DNA of 64,000 bases from Rhizobiaceae bacterium (GTDB lineage: Bacteria > Pseudomonadota > Alphaproteobacteria > Rhizobiales > Rhizobiaceae). The stretch is from positions 372,001 to 436,000 of the forward strand of contig JAHBYU010000001.1 of the NCBI GenBank assembly GCA_019635775.1, read 5' to 3'. Of this stretch, positions 8,140-17,379 are shown piece after piece. The notes beneath the pieces were generated by a model, which saw only the letters and a program-made list of their open reading frames with translations, was not told the origin of the DNA and did not search any database. The translations under genes and the position numbers were made by a program. The stretch's first letter is position 1, and every line of letters starts with the position of its first letter.

Positions 8140-9249
8140 ATGCCCTGGAACGACAAGAGCGGCGGCGGCGGCCCATGGGGCGGCGGCGGCAATGGCAACG
8201 GTAACGGAGGTGGTGGCCCATGGGGGCAGGGCCCGCGTGGCCCGAGTGGCCCGCAAGGAGGCCCGCCCGATCTGGAGGACATCATCCGACGCGGCCAGGA
8301 CAGGCTGAAGCAGGCGCTTCCCGGAGGCGCCGGCCCCAGCCCCGCCCTTTTCGGCCTTATCGGTCTTGCGCTGGTGGCCTTCTGGCTCTGGCAATCGGTT
8401 TACACGGTGCAGCCTGACGAATTGGCGGTGGAACTGCGTTTCGGGAAGCCCAAGGAAGAGATTTCTGAACCAGGTCTTCATTTCCACTGGTGGCCGATCG
8501 AGACGGTGCGCTACGCCACTACGGCGGAAAAGCTCATTCAGGTTGGCGACACGCGCGGCAGCCAGTCGACGGGCCTGATGCTATCGGGCGACCAGAACAT
8601 CGTCGACGTGCGGTTTTCCGTCGCCTATCAGGTCGCCAATCCCGAGGAGTATCTCTTCAAGGTCGCCGATCCCGACGACATGGTGCGCCAGATCGCCGAA
8701 AGCGCGATGCGCGAGGCCGTCGGCCGCCGTCCCGCACAGGACATCTTCCGCGACGATCGACAGGGTATTGCGGACAATGTGCGCGGTATCATTCAGACGA
8801 CGCTCGACGATTATGGCGCCGGCATCGCGATCAACGCGATCTCGATCGAGGACGCTGCACCGCCACGCGAGGTTGCCGATGCCTTTGATGAAGTCCAGCG
8901 CGCCGAGCAGGACGAGGATCGCTTCGTAGAGGAGTCCAACCAGTACTCCAACCAGCAACTCGGTCAGGCCCGAGGCGAGGCGGCGCAGGTACGCGAAGAG
9001 GCGGCAGCCTACAAGAACCGTGTGGTTCAAGAGGCTGAAGGTGAGGCGCAGCGCTTCATCTCTGTCTACAATGAATATGCGAAGGCCCCGGATATCACGC
9101 GGGAACGTCTATTCCTGGAGACGATGGAAAAAGTCTTTAAAGACTCCAACAAAGTCATCATCAACCAGGACGGGCAGGGCGTCGTGCCCTATCTGCCGCT
9201 GCCGGAACTTCAGAAGCGCAGCGAGAACCAGGGCCAGGGAGCGAACTGA
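8140..9249 (+). CDS. hflK: Membrane protease modulator HflK
   Basis: 369 residues. HflK and HflC form a large SPFH-domain complex in the inner membrane that surrounds and modulates FtsH proteolysis. The N-terminus is a Gly/Pro/Asn-rich stretch (residues 8-45, strongly repetitive), then one membrane helix at about 68-85, then the SPFH/band-7 domain beginning VQPDELAVELRFGKP, and a coiled-coil tail rich in A, E and Q (about 240-310). A Shine-Dalgarno AAAGGA precedes the ATG. The stop overlaps the hflC start by one base (TGATG), as expected for two proteins made in equal amounts. Confidence 0.95.
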   Translation: MPWNDKSGGGGPWGGGGNGNGNGGGGPWGQGPRGPSGPQGGPPDLEDIIRRGQDRLKQALPGGAGPSPALFGLIGLALVAFWLWQSVYTVQPDELAVELRFGKPKEEISEPGLHFHWWPIETVRYATTAEKLIQVGDTRGSQSTGLMLSGDQNIVDVRFSVAYQVANPEEYLFKVADPDDMVRQIAESAMREAVGRRPAQDIFRDDRQGIADNVRGIIQTTLDDYGAGIAINAISIEDAAPPREVADAFDEVQRAEQDEDRFVEESNQYSNQQLGQARGEAAQVREEAAAYKNRVVQEAEGEAQRFISVYNEYAKAPDITRERLFLETMEKVFKDSNKVIINQDGQGVVPYLPLPELQKRSENQGQGAN

Positions 9250-10235
9250 TGGCGAACCGTCTTCCCTTCATCGCCGTCATCGGCGCGGTCATACTTTTCC
9301 TGGTCTACTCCTCGATTTTCGTGGTGAACGCCGGCCAGCAGGCAATCGTCCTGCGGTTCGGCGAGATCGTCGACGTCAAGACGGAGCCGGGAATATACTT
9401 CAAGGCGCCGTTCCCGTTCTTCGAGGCGGACAATGTCCAGATCATCGAAAGCCGTATCCTGCGTTTCGATCTGGACGATATCCGTGTCCAGGTCTCAGGC
9501 GGCAAGTTCTACGAGGTCGATGCTTTCGTCGCGTATCGCATCTCGGATGCACGGACCTTCCGTCAGGCGGTTTCCGGCAGCATCTCGCAGGCGGAAGCCC
9601 GGTTGCGCACCCGTCTCGATGCAGCTCTGCGCCGGGTATATGGTGTACGCGGCTTTGAATCCGCGCTTTCGGAAGAGCGCGCCTCAATGATGCGTGAGGT
9701 TCGCGATCAGCTGCGGCCGGATGCAACGTCTCTTGGGCTTGAGATCGAGGATGTCCGCATCCGCCGTACAGACCTCACGGCGGAGGTGTCGCAGCAGACC
9801 TACGACCGCATGAAGGCCGAGCGTCTTGCCGAAGCTGAGCGACTGCGTGCGCGCGGCCGCGAAGCGGCACAGCGCATCCGTGCCCGTGCCGACCGCGAGG
9901 TGGTAGAGATCGTGGCTGAGGCACGCAAGGAATCGGAGATACTGCGAGGCGAGGGCGAAGCGCAGCGAAACTCGATCTTTGCCGAGGCCTTCCAGCGCGA
10001 TCCGGGCTTCTTTGAGTTTTACCGCTCGATGATCGCCTATTCCAATGCGCTTCTGGGTACCGGAACAACGATGATCCTTTCGCCGGATTCGGATTTCTTC
10101 CGCTATTTCCAAAGCTCGACAGGAAATCAGCCTGCGGCATCTGCTCCGCCGGTCGCTCCGGCGCCTTCGGGCACAGCGACCGGTGCTGTCCAGGGGGCCG
10201 TTCCGGCGCAGCCTGAAACGACGGCCAATCCTTAA
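9249..10235 (+). CDS. hflC: Membrane protease modulator HflC
   Basis: 328 residues; partner of HflK in the FtsH-modulating complex. An N-terminal membrane helix (residues 6-24) leads into the SPFH domain (NAGQQAIVLRFGEIVDVKTE, then EPGIYFKAPFPF) and a helical region rich in A, R and E (about 190-245). A Pro/Ala/Thr-rich tail (about 297-328) is longer than in enterobacterial HflC and looks disordered. It overlaps hflK by one base and is followed after 10 bases by the DUF2065 gene, then degP, giving an envelope quality-control operon. Confidence 0.95.
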   Translation: MANRLPFIAVIGAVILFLVYSSIFVVNAGQQAIVLRFGEIVDVKTEPGIYFKAPFPFFEADNVQIIESRILRFDLDDIRVQVSGGKFYEVDAFVAYRISDARTFRQAVSGSISQAEARLRTRLDAALRRVYGVRGFESALSEERASMMREVRDQLRPDATSLGLEIEDVRIRRTDLTAEVSQQTYDRMKAERLAEAERLRARGREAAQRIRARADREVVEIVAEARKESEILRGEGEAQRNSIFAEAFQRDPGFFEFYRSMIAYSNALLGTGTTMILSPDSDFFRYFQSSTGNQPAASAPPVAPAPSGTATGAVQGAVPAQPETTANP

Positions 10236-10245
10236 AGGGTTGGCA

Positions 10246-10431
10246 GTGTCGGATTTCCTTGCCGCTATCGGCCTCGTTCTGGTGATCGAGGGGCTTGTCT
10301 ATGGAGGATTTCCGGGGTTGGCCAAGCGGCTGGCAACGGAAGTCCTTGCCACGCCTGAGAACATCCTGCGCGTGGGAGGCCTGGTTTCGATCGCGGTCGG
10401 CGTTGGCATCGTCTGGCTGGTCCGCGGATAA
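10246..10431 (+). CDS. DUF2065 (YjeT-like) small membrane protein
   Basis: 61 residues starting at GTG 10246 (SDFLAAIGLVLVIEGLVY), two membrane helices with a short charged link, LAKRLATEVLATPENILR. This is the YjeT/DUF2065 family, regularly found next to hflC. Its function is unknown, but the association with HflKC and DegP points to the inner membrane quality-control group. An in-frame TTG at 10240 is an alternative start; longer versions would run through the hflC stop region in another frame and are unlikely. Confidence 0.85.
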   Translation: MSDFLAAIGLVLVIEGLVYGGFPGLAKRLATEVLATPENILRVGGLVSIAVGVGIVWLVRG

Positions 10432-10541
10432 CGGAGGATTTATTCTTCCTCACATGGCCAAAGTCGCAAACAGGCCTTATTTCTTGCGAAATGTCACATG
10501 CCCTAATGCCGGGGCGTTTCCACAATGATCGGAGCAGGCGC

Positions 10542-12056
10542 ATGAACCGTCAACGTCACACGAGCTCGCTGCGCAAGACTTTGTCGGTGGCGGCCGTGGC
10601 GCTGTTTGCCGGATCGTCCGTGCTTCCTTCCCATGCGCAGACGGAAGTTGCGCCTGCACCTAGTGTCACGCAGGCGGGACCGGCATCGGTCGCTGACCTG
10701 GCCGAGGGCCTTCTTGACGCGGTGGTCAACATCTCCACCTCGCAGAACGTCAAGGGTACGGAAGGTCCTGATAGCGTCCCTGCCCCTCAGGCTCCGGAAG
10801 GTTCGCCTTTTCAGGACTTCTTCGACGAGTTCTTCAAGGACAGACAGGGCGAGGGAGGCGGACAGCGGCAGGTGCAGTCCCTGGGGTCGGGTTTCATTAT
10901 CGACGCAGCCCAGGGCATTGTGGTGACCAACAATCACGTCATCGCCGACGCCGACGAGATCGAGGTAAATTTCGCCGACGGTTCCAAGCTGAAGGCCGAG
11001 CTTGTCGGCACGGATTCGAAAACGGACATAGCCGTCTTGAAGGTGGATCCTTCGCTCAAGAAACTGAAGCAGGTCAATTTCGGCGATTCGGACAAGATGA
11101 GGATCGGTGACTGGGTCATGGCGATCGGCAATCCTTTCGGTCTTGGCGGATCGGTGACGGTCGGTATTGTTTCTGCGCGCAACCGCGATATCGACGCAGG
11201 ACCCTATGACGATTTCATCCAGACGGACGCCGCGATCAATCGTGGCAATTCCGGGGGTCCGCTGTTCAACATGTATGGCGAGGTAGTCGGGATCAACACG
11301 GCCATAATCTCGCCATCAGGCGGCTCGATCGGAATAGGCTTCTCCATACCGTCGGAGCTTGCAGTCGGGGTTGTCGACCAGCTTCGCGAATTCGGTGAGA
11401 CGCGACGTGGCTGGCTAGGCGTCCGCATCCAGCCCGTAACCGAAGAAATTGCCGAGAGCCTCGGACTGAAGCTTGCACAGGGAGCGCTGGTATCCGGCAT
11501 CATAAAGGGCGGTCCCGTTGACAACGGAAGCATCGAGGTCGGTGATGTCATCATCAAATTCGATGGCAAGGATATCCGGCAGAGCAGAGAACTTCCTCTC
11601 GCTGTGGCAGAGAGTCCTGTCGGCAAGGAAGTAGACGTCCTGGTGATCCGCAAGGGCGAGGAAAAGACCGTAAAGGTCACACTCGGCAGGCTTGAGGAGG
11701 GCGAGAAGCTTGCAGCCTCTGAGGATGCCGCGGAAGAAGACGGTGGTCCGGTCGCTACAGCTTCCGTGCTGGGCATGACTATCGGAGAACTGACCGATGA
11801 AGCCCGCAGCAAGTTTGGCATTCAGCAGGATGTATCAGGTGTTGTCATCACCGAAGTCGCCCCCGATTCCATCGCAGCGGAGCGCGGAGTGATCGCCGGC
11901 GACGTAATCACGGAGATTGCACAGGAGTCGGTGTCTGTCCCGAAGGACGTTGTCGACCGCATATCGGCGCTGAAGGAGCAAGGCCGCAAGAACGCGCTGC
12001 TCATGCTGGCTTCGAAGACCGGCGAGCTGCGATTCGTCACGATCCGGATGGATTGA
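10542..12056 (+). CDS. degP: Periplasmic serine protease of the Do/DegP family
   Basis: 504 residues. DegP-type enzymes degrade or refold misfolded envelope proteins. A signal peptide (residues 1-33, cutting near SHAQ-TE) is followed by the trypsin-like domain with the full triad: H132 (TNNHVIAD), D162 (KTDIAVLKV) and S237 (GNSGGPLF). Two PDZ domains follow (around 280-370 and 400-495). A region rich in E and D lies between them. The ATG at 10542 has GGAGCAGG upstream and gives the proper signal peptide; the frame extends to 10491 but that adds an unlikely leader. It follows hflK, hflC and DUF2065 and fits their role in proteostasis. Confidence 0.94.
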   Translation: MNRQRHTSSLRKTLSVAAVALFAGSSVLPSHAQTEVAPAPSVTQAGPASVADLAEGLLDAVVNISTSQNVKGTEGPDSVPAPQAPEGSPFQDFFDEFFKDRQGEGGGQRQVQSLGSGFIIDAAQGIVVTNNHVIADADEIEVNFADGSKLKAELVGTDSKTDIAVLKVDPSLKKLKQVNFGDSDKMRIGDWVMAIGNPFGLGGSVTVGIVSARNRDIDAGPYDDFIQTDAAINRGNSGGPLFNMYGEVVGINTAIISPSGGSIGIGFSIPSELAVGVVDQLREFGETRRGWLGVRIQPVTEEIAESLGLKLAQGALVSGIIKGGPVDNGSIEVGDVIIKFDGKDIRQSRELPLAVAESPVGKEVDVLVIRKGEEKTVKVTLGRLEEGEKLAASEDAAEEDGGPVATASVLGMTIGELTDEARSKFGIQQDVSGVVITEVAPDSIAAERGVIAGDVITEIAQESVSVPKDVVDRISALKEQGRKNALLMLASKTGELRFVTIRMD

Positions 12057-12097
12057 GCGGCCAGTGGCTGGCTGAGTCGTCCCAAGGACGGTTCCGC

Positions 12098-12658
12098 CTA
12101 AAGCCGATGCCGTCTCTTCCAATCCTCGCGGCCGATCCTGTAGAGTACATGTCGCTTCAGATCGGGCTCGGTGACCTGCGGGTGGTCGAAATCGCCCGAC
12201 ATGTCGCGCCGCATGCCCAGTCGTTCCATCACGGCTGTCGAGCGGAGATTGCCCTGAACCGCGAAAGAAAGGATCTCGTTCAGGTGCATGACCGTGAATC
12301 CGAAGGCTAGCAGCGCGCCGGCACCCTCGGTCGCGTAGCCCTTGCCCCAATATTCCGGTGCGAGACGCCAGCCGATTTCAAACGATCCTTTGGGGGCAAT
12401 TTCGGGCACCTCCAGAGCGTGAAGTCCTATGAAGCCTATGCATTCGCCGGTGGCGGCGATTTCCGCTGCCGTCCAGCCGTAGCCGTTCCGGTCGTTCTCG
12501 TCCCTGACCTGGTCCATGAAGGCGTCCGACGATGCCTTGTCGCGCTTGAAGTCGAAAAACTCCATGACGCGGTCATCTGAATTTATCCGGTAGAAGAGGC
12601 CGCGGTCGCGTTCCTGCCAGTTGCGCAGGATCAACCGGCCTGTCTCGATTGGCGTCAA
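12098..12658 (-). CDS. GNAT family N-acetyltransferase (RimJ/RimL-like)
   Basis: 186 residues beginning PIETGRLILRNWQERD, the usual opening of RimJ/RimL-type acetyltransferases, with the acetyl-CoA loop in EYWGKGYATEGAGALL (about 112-127) and the closing motif RSTAVMERLGMR. It transfers acetyl from acetyl-CoA to an unknown amine, possibly a protein N-terminus. The start is TTG at 12658, inside the serB stop (TTGA overlap), so translation is likely coupled to serB. There is no other start near the conserved N-terminus. Confidence 0.85.
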   Translation of the reverse strand: MTPIETGRLILRNWQERDRGLFYRINSDDRVMEFFDFKRDKASSDAFMDQVRDENDRNGYGWTAAEIAATGECIGFIGLHALEVPEIAPKGSFEIGWRLAPEYWGKGYATEGAGALLAFGFTVMHLNEILSFAVQGNLRSTAVMERLGMRRDMSGDFDHPQVTEPDLKRHVLYRIGREDWKRRHRL

Positions 12659-13539
12659 GCGAACTCATCCTCGCGATAGCCCTGAAGATAAAGCAGTGCC
12701 GTCAGGTCACCATGGTCAATGCGAATCTGCGCTTGCGCTGCCACTGAAGGCTTGGCGTGAAGCGCCACGCCCATACCGGCAAGGCTGATCATATCCAAAT
12801 CGTTTGCGCCATCGCCGACGGCGATTACGTCGTCGGCATCGGCATCGTGGGCGATTGCAATCTCGCTCAAGGCTTCCGCCTTTGCCGCGCGGCCGAGTAT
12901 GGGATCTGCAACCTCTCCGGTCAGTCTGCCGTTCGCTTCGAGCAGGCGGTTGGCGCGATTTTCGTGGAAGCCGAGCATCGCGGCTATCCGCGACGTGAAG
13001 ACGTCGAACCCGCCAGATACCAGCGCTGTCCAGGCGCCGTTGCGACGCATCGTCTGCACGAGCGTGCGTCCGCCGGAGGCGAGCGTCAGCCTGTTTTCAA
13101 TGATCCGGTCAACCACCGAAAGCTCCAGGTCCTTCAACAAAGCGACGCGTTCGCGAAGCGCAGGCTCGAAGGCTATTTCTCCATTCATCGAGCGTGCCGT
13201 TATCGTCGCCACGAGGTCTTTCAGGCCAACTTCGTCCGCGAGTTCGTCAATGCATTCCTGGTCGATCATGGTCGAATCCATGTCTGCAAGCAGGATTTTC
13301 TTCCGGCGTGTTGCGGCTTCGTGAATCGCAACATCGACAGGTTCGCCGGCCAGCAGAGCGAGCAACTGCTCATGTATGCCGTTGCGTTCTCCGCCTTCCG
13401 GCAGAACGATATCGCAGGCCACATCCTTGCCAAGCCACGACATCTCACTTGCGCCGATGCCCTTCATGGCCTTAGTCGCGAGGGCCTGGCTCAATGAACG
13501 CCTGGCTGGATCGGAAAGCAACGTGGCGACAAGCGGCAT
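12655..13539 (-). CDS. serB: Phosphoserine phosphatase
   Basis: 294 residues. Last step of serine synthesis: phosphoserine to serine. HAD-superfamily motifs are clear: DMDSTMID with nucleophile D86 and acid D88, the serine motif in LVSGGFDVF, and GDGANDLDM for Mg2+ binding. An N-terminal regulatory region of about 80 residues precedes the catalytic part, as usual in rhizobia. The start ATG at 13539 (MPLVATLLSD) matches relatives. Oddly, this start lies 17 bases inside the apparent start of the divergent miaA gene. A GNAT gene is coupled downstream. Confidence 0.93.
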   Translation of the reverse strand: MPLVATLLSDPARRSLSQALATKAMKGIGASEMSWLGKDVACDIVLPEGGERNGIHEQLLALLAGEPVDVAIHEAATRRKKILLADMDSTMIDQECIDELADEVGLKDLVATITARSMNGEIAFEPALRERVALLKDLELSVVDRIIENRLTLASGGRTLVQTMRRNGAWTALVSGGFDVFTSRIAAMLGFHENRANRLLEANGRLTGEVADPILGRAAKAEALSEIAIAHDADADDVIAVGDGANDLDMISLAGMGVALHAKPSVAAQAQIRIDHGDLTALLYLQGYREDEFA

Positions 13540-14455
13540 CGAAAAACCTGAACGAGAGAGCATCAAGGACGCGATCCTGATAGCGGGGCCGACCGCGAGC
13601 GGCAAGTCGCGGATGGCGCTAGACCTCGCGGCGCGGCTTGGCGGGACGATCGTCAACACGGACTCCATGCAGGTCTATTCGGTTCTGAAAATTCTGACGG
13701 CACGCCCTGGCCGTGAAGACACCAACCGTGTGCCGCATCTGCTCTACGGGCATGTGCATCCAAGCGTCGCATATTCTGCCGGAGCTTGGGTTCGTGACGT
13801 GGCAGACCTGACCGCCGCAGGCAGGTTTGTGGGAACACGTCCAATCTTCGTGGGTGGAACGGGGCTCTATTTCCGTGCGCTGGAAGAGGGTATTTCAAGA
13901 ATGCCGACGATTCCCAACGATGTGCGAGAGCGCTGGCGAGCCATGTTGGCAGAGCGGGGACCGCAGGAACTTCATTCGATTCTTTCCCGGATGGACGCAC
14001 GCGCCGCCGGGATACTCAAGCCAGGAGATAGCCAGCGCATCGCCCGCGCCCTCGAGGTGATCGATGCTTCCGGCCGCTCCATCCTCGACTGGCAGGCAGA
14101 TCGCGGCAAGCCCCTGATCGACCGCCACAGCGCCCGCTTCGTCGTGATCGAACCGGACCGCGCCGAACTGGCAGCCAGGATCGATCGACGACTTGAAGGC
14201 ATGGTCGATGAGGGGGCTCTGGATGAGGTAAAGGCGCTTGACGCACTCGACCTGGACCCCGCGCTGCCAGCCACCAAAGCCATCGGCTTTCGCGAATTCC
14301 GGGCCGCGCTGACGGGTGACATCACGACTGAACAGGCGTTGGATCGGGCGAAGATTACCACGCGTCAATACTCCAGGCGGCAGTCCACATGGTTTCGAAA
14401 CCAGCTCGGGAGCCATTGGCTGCGGGTCGAGCGGGCCGCAGATCTTCGCCTGTAG
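13523..14455 (+). CDS. miaA: tRNA dimethylallyltransferase
   Basis: 310 residues. MiaA adds a dimethylallyl group to A37 of tRNAs reading UNN codons, improving codon reading. The P-loop is GPTASGKS at residues 22-29; NTDSMQVYSVLKILTARP is the substrate region with the conserved aspartate, and GGTGLYFRAL the family motif. The only normal start codon near the conserved beginning is GTG 13523, preceded by GGAAAG. This places the first codons over the serB start on the other strand. If wrong, the start would have to be an unusual codon closer to ILIAGPT. Confidence 0.92.
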   Translation: MATSGIEKPERESIKDAILIAGPTASGKSRMALDLAARLGGTIVNTDSMQVYSVLKILTARPGREDTNRVPHLLYGHVHPSVAYSAGAWVRDVADLTAAGRFVGTRPIFVGGTGLYFRALEEGISRMPTIPNDVRERWRAMLAERGPQELHSILSRMDARAAGILKPGDSQRIARALEVIDASGRSILDWQADRGKPLIDRHSARFVVIEPDRAELAARIDRRLEGMVDEGALDEVKALDALDLDPALPATKAIGFREFRAALTGDITTEQALDRAKITTRQYSRRQSTWFRNQLGSHWLRVERAADLRL

Positions 14456-14520
14456 GGCGCGATTAACGCTCCGTAAGGCAGGCGGTGCGATAAACGCCCG
14501 GTGCCGTCAGCGGGGAATTC

Positions 14521-15312
14521 ATGCGCCTCCACAAGTCAGAAGCCGCATTTTTCGTATTCGTCGCGGTCATACTTGCGGCCGGCATAGTCATTTTTCACGC
14601 CTATGACCTTCTTTTTTCCATCGCCAAGGGGCTTGGTCAGTCCGGGCGCTTCGACGATATAGTCTATGTTTCCAAGTTGCTCTTTGGCGCCGGCCTACTG
14701 CTTGCAACCGGTCTCTTTTTCGGGCTGTTCTTCATATTCCCGCTCATCAGGCGGCAGGTGAAGGAGGAAAACAAGCTGCGAGCGATGACCGAAACCCTGT
14801 CGGTGCATTCGCGCAATCTTGAGCGCGCGGCGCTGACCGACGGGCTTACCGGCATGCAGAACCGCCGCTACTTCGACGAAGCCCTGAAGGAATATCTCGA
14901 CGAGTTCCGTCGCGTCGACAAACCCGTCGGCCTGATGATCGTCGATCTCGATCACTTCAAGCAGATCAACGACACCCACGGCCACGACGTTGGGGACGAG
15001 GTTCTGAAGGCGGTCGGCAACTGTCTGCGGGACATGACGCGATACCATGACGTCGTCGCCCGCCTTGGAGGTGAGGAATTCGCGGTTGTCGCACCCAACA
15101 TGGAGATGGAGACCATGATGCGCTTCGCAGAACGCATCCGTAAGGCCATCGGGGGAATGGCAATCGTGTCCGGCAATGTTCGGCTCAAGGTCACTGCCAG
15201 CGTCGGCATCGCAATCTGGGATCGGAAAGAGACTGCCGACGCGCTCTATCGCCGGGCCGATCAACAACTCTATCAGGCGAAAAATACCGGTCGTAACCGC
15301 GTCTGCGCCTAA
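14521..15312 (+). CDS. Membrane diguanylate cyclase (GGDEF)
   Basis: 263 residues. Makes the second messenger cyclic di-GMP from two GTP. Two membrane helices (about 8-30 and 50-75) are followed by a short coiled coil and the GGDEF domain with an intact active site, GGEEF at 183-187. The inhibitory I-site is present too (R174-x-x-D177, five residues before GGEEF), so product feedback is expected. There is no recognised sensor domain beyond the membrane part. It stands between miaA and a convergent HerA-like gene. A PilZ protein that might read the messenger is encoded at 37,066-37,377. Confidence 0.93.
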   Translation: MRLHKSEAAFFVFVAVILAAGIVIFHAYDLLFSIAKGLGQSGRFDDIVYVSKLLFGAGLLLATGLFFGLFFIFPLIRRQVKEENKLRAMTETLSVHSRNLERAALTDGLTGMQNRRYFDEALKEYLDEFRRVDKPVGLMIVDLDHFKQINDTHGHDVGDEVLKAVGNCLRDMTRYHDVVARLGGEEFAVVAPNMEMETMMRFAERIRKAIGGMAIVSGNVRLKVTASVGIAIWDRKETADALYRRADQQLYQAKNTGRNRVCA

Positions 15313-15314
15313 CG

Positions 15315-17147
15315 TTAGCTCCGAGAGCCGAAACGGCCTGGTTTCAAACCGTATCCGAATTCGAGATCGTCCGTGTCTGGAACCCTCCGCGGCTGGGTAC
15401 TGGGCTCCGGCTTGCGATAGCCGGGATCACCCGGCTGCAATTGCGCGCTTACGGGTTCGGCAAAGGGCAGGTTGTTCTGAGCCCTCGGCACATTACGGAG
15501 GCGGTCGACTATATGGATCAGGTCGACATCATCATCGTCGTTGCCGAGACGGGCGTCGTCCTCGCGATTCTTCGCGTTGCCCGGGATCAGATGGGCGGCC
15601 AGCCGCTCGAATTTCAGGCGCATCGTGGTCGCCACGCCCTCGCCGAAGGCGATCGCCTCGCGCTGGCCCATCGAGGACAGGAAGGCGAGGCTGGAAGCCG
15701 AGGAATCCGCGATCGCCGAGCGGATGATCGCCTGGTCGTGCTCGTTGGCAAGCCGCATGGCGAAGAAGGTCGAGCACTGCGACAGGATCGTCGGGTCGAG
15801 CTCGCCCGGCCTCTGCGTCACGACGCCCAGATAGCAGCCATATTTGCGGCCTTCCTTGGCGATGCGCGAGAGAGCGTGGCGCGTCGGCGCGAAGCCGAGC
15901 CGCGGATCGGTGGGCATATAGCGATGGGCTTCCTCGCAAAGCACGAGAAGCTTCAGCTTCCCGTCGCTCCACAGCGCGAGGTCGAAGGCCAGCCGGGCCA
16001 GAACCGAGCAGACCGAGTTGACCACTTCCGACGGCATCCCCGCCATTTCGAAGCAGGTGACGCGCCGGCCCTCATGCGGGACGCGGAAGATGTTGCCGAT
16101 CGTCTCGTGGATCGTGTCCTCGATCAGGCGCGAGTTGAACATGAACTTGTAGCGCGGGTCTGCTACTGCCGATTCAATGCGTGTTCTCAACGATTTGAGC
16201 ACCGGACGATCGTTCTTGCTCTCCAGCATGCCCATGCGTTCGTCGATCTGCTTGATGAGGTCGGCCATGCGGTAGGGGACCGGCGTATCGGCAGTCAGCG
16301 CGTCCGATCCGCGCCGCACGAAGGCGCCGGAGGCCGGGTTGCGGTAGAGGTTCTTGGCCACGGGGATAAGGTCGCGCAGCACGTCGACCTCCTCGGGGAC
16401 CGCCTCGCGGCCCCGGAACAGCACCTCTGCGAGTTCTTCCAGGCGGAACATCCAGAACGGCAGGTCGAGCGTGTTCGCATCGACGCGCACGCTGTGTTCG
16501 GGCAGCGAGGCGGCAAATTCGTTGTGTGGATCCAGGATCAGAATGCGCAGGTCGGGCCGCGCTTCGATCGCCTTGCGCATGAGCAGGGAAACGGCGGTGG
16601 ACTTTCCGACGCCGGTTGTGCCCACCACGGCGAAGTGACGGGCAAGCGTATCGTCGATGGCGATGCGCGCGTCCAGCGACTCGTCCTGAGAAAGCTGGCC
16701 GATCTTGATGGCGCGCCGGCCCGCAAGATCGTAGACGGCCTGGAGGTCAAGCGACCGGATGCGGTGCGCCATCGCACCGATATGCGGATAGACGGTTATG
16801 CCGCGGTCAAAAACCGGCCCCTGCGGCGCGGGACGATCGCGAACCTCTCCAACCAGTTCCACGCTGACCTCGATGGCGTTACGGCTTTCCGCATGCCAGG
16901 AAAGGTCTGCCTTGTTGATTGCGTAGACGAGGCCGACGGTTCGGGCTTCGCCGAGATTGATGGATATCATGCGGCCAACCGTCCACTGGGCGGATACCGT
17001 GCCGTCTTCTTCGTCTGCATATGCGGAAATCGTCGCCCGGGCGCCGTCGCAATGCACGACGTGGCCGAGAACGCGCTTGTCACCCTGCGCGGCGTCCCTG
17101 CGTTCCTGCGAAATGTCTTCGCCTCGGGATATATCCTGAGCATACAT
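15315..17147 (-). CDS. HerA/VirB4-like ATPase with HAS-barrel (DUF87)
   Basis: 610 residues. The N-terminal region (to about residue 110) fits a HAS-barrel, and the rest is a FtsK/HerA-superfamily ATPase: Walker A GTTGVGKST at 176-184, Walker B KLLVLCEEAHRYMP, and a conserved GRKYGCYLGVVTQRP sensor region. Archaeal HerA works with the NurA nuclease in DNA end resection, but no nurA homologue is visible here. The alphaproteobacterial members are widespread and uncharacterised. The start chosen is ATG 17147 (MYAQDISR); nine more codons are open upstream. It is divergent from ilvI across a 341-base regulatory region. Confidence 0.85.
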   Translation of the reverse strand: MYAQDISRGEDISQERRDAAQGDKRVLGHVVHCDGARATISAYADEEDGTVSAQWTVGRMISINLGEARTVGLVYAINKADLSWHAESRNAIEVSVELVGEVRDRPAPQGPVFDRGITVYPHIGAMAHRIRSLDLQAVYDLAGRRAIKIGQLSQDESLDARIAIDDTLARHFAVVGTTGVGKSTAVSLLMRKAIEARPDLRILILDPHNEFAASLPEHSVRVDANTLDLPFWMFRLEELAEVLFRGREAVPEEVDVLRDLIPVAKNLYRNPASGAFVRRGSDALTADTPVPYRMADLIKQIDERMGMLESKNDRPVLKSLRTRIESAVADPRYKFMFNSRLIEDTIHETIGNIFRVPHEGRRVTCFEMAGMPSEVVNSVCSVLARLAFDLALWSDGKLKLLVLCEEAHRYMPTDPRLGFAPTRHALSRIAKEGRKYGCYLGVVTQRPGELDPTILSQCSTFFAMRLANEHDQAIIRSAIADSSASSLAFLSSMGQREAIAFGEGVATTMRLKFERLAAHLIPGNAKNREDDARLGNDDDDVDLIHIVDRLRNVPRAQNNLPFAEPVSAQLQPGDPGYRKPEPSTQPRRVPDTDDLEFGYGLKPGRFGSRS

Positions 17148-17287
17148 GGAGTGTCCCCTTGCCCGACCTTGCATAATAGTAGCTAGAGCCAGTTAAGGTC
17201 GGGTGTTGCGGGATGGTTGAGGAGGTGTTTACGGAAAGCTGAAAATTGCCCCTTTTGGCTAACCCGGCGATTTTCGTCGAAAAGTCG

Positions 17288-17316
17288 TTGACTTGGGCCG
17301 ATTTCCGCACTTATTG
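17288..17316 (+). promoter_or_regulatory. Putative promoter of the ilvIH leader
   Basis: TTGACT (17288-17293), 17 bases, TTATTG (17311-17316). The -35 box is close to consensus and the -10 box weak. Transcription would start near 17322, within a few bases of the leader-peptide ATG at 17326, so the leader would be nearly leaderless. This layout is known for the rhizobial trp leader. Confidence 0.5.
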
Positions 17317-17325
17317 TCCGCGCCG

Positions 17326-17379
17326 ATGAAAAACGAACTCATTCTCGTAGTAGGATCGCGTATGGGCAAGGCGGCGTAG
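17326..17379 (+). CDS. ilvL: ilv leader peptide
   Basis: A 17-codon frame, MKNELILVVGSRMGKAA, starts just after a promoter-like sequence and ends before an attenuator hairpin. Codons 5-9 are Leu-Ile-Leu-Val-Val, exactly the three products of the pathway encoded downstream, which is the mark of a leader peptide used to sense charged branched-chain tRNAs. Its run of regulatory codons (17338-17352) ends just before helix 1 (17358-17366), so a stalled ribosome would cover that strand. Too short for ordinary gene finders. Confidence 0.8.
   Translation: MKNELILVVGSRMGKAA

Noticed and set aside
15441-17186. 581-codon open frame on the plus strand
   Set aside because: It lies wholly antisense to the HerA-like ATPase gene, whose motifs are intact. 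The frame results from high GC at third positions; its protein has no domain-like pattern.
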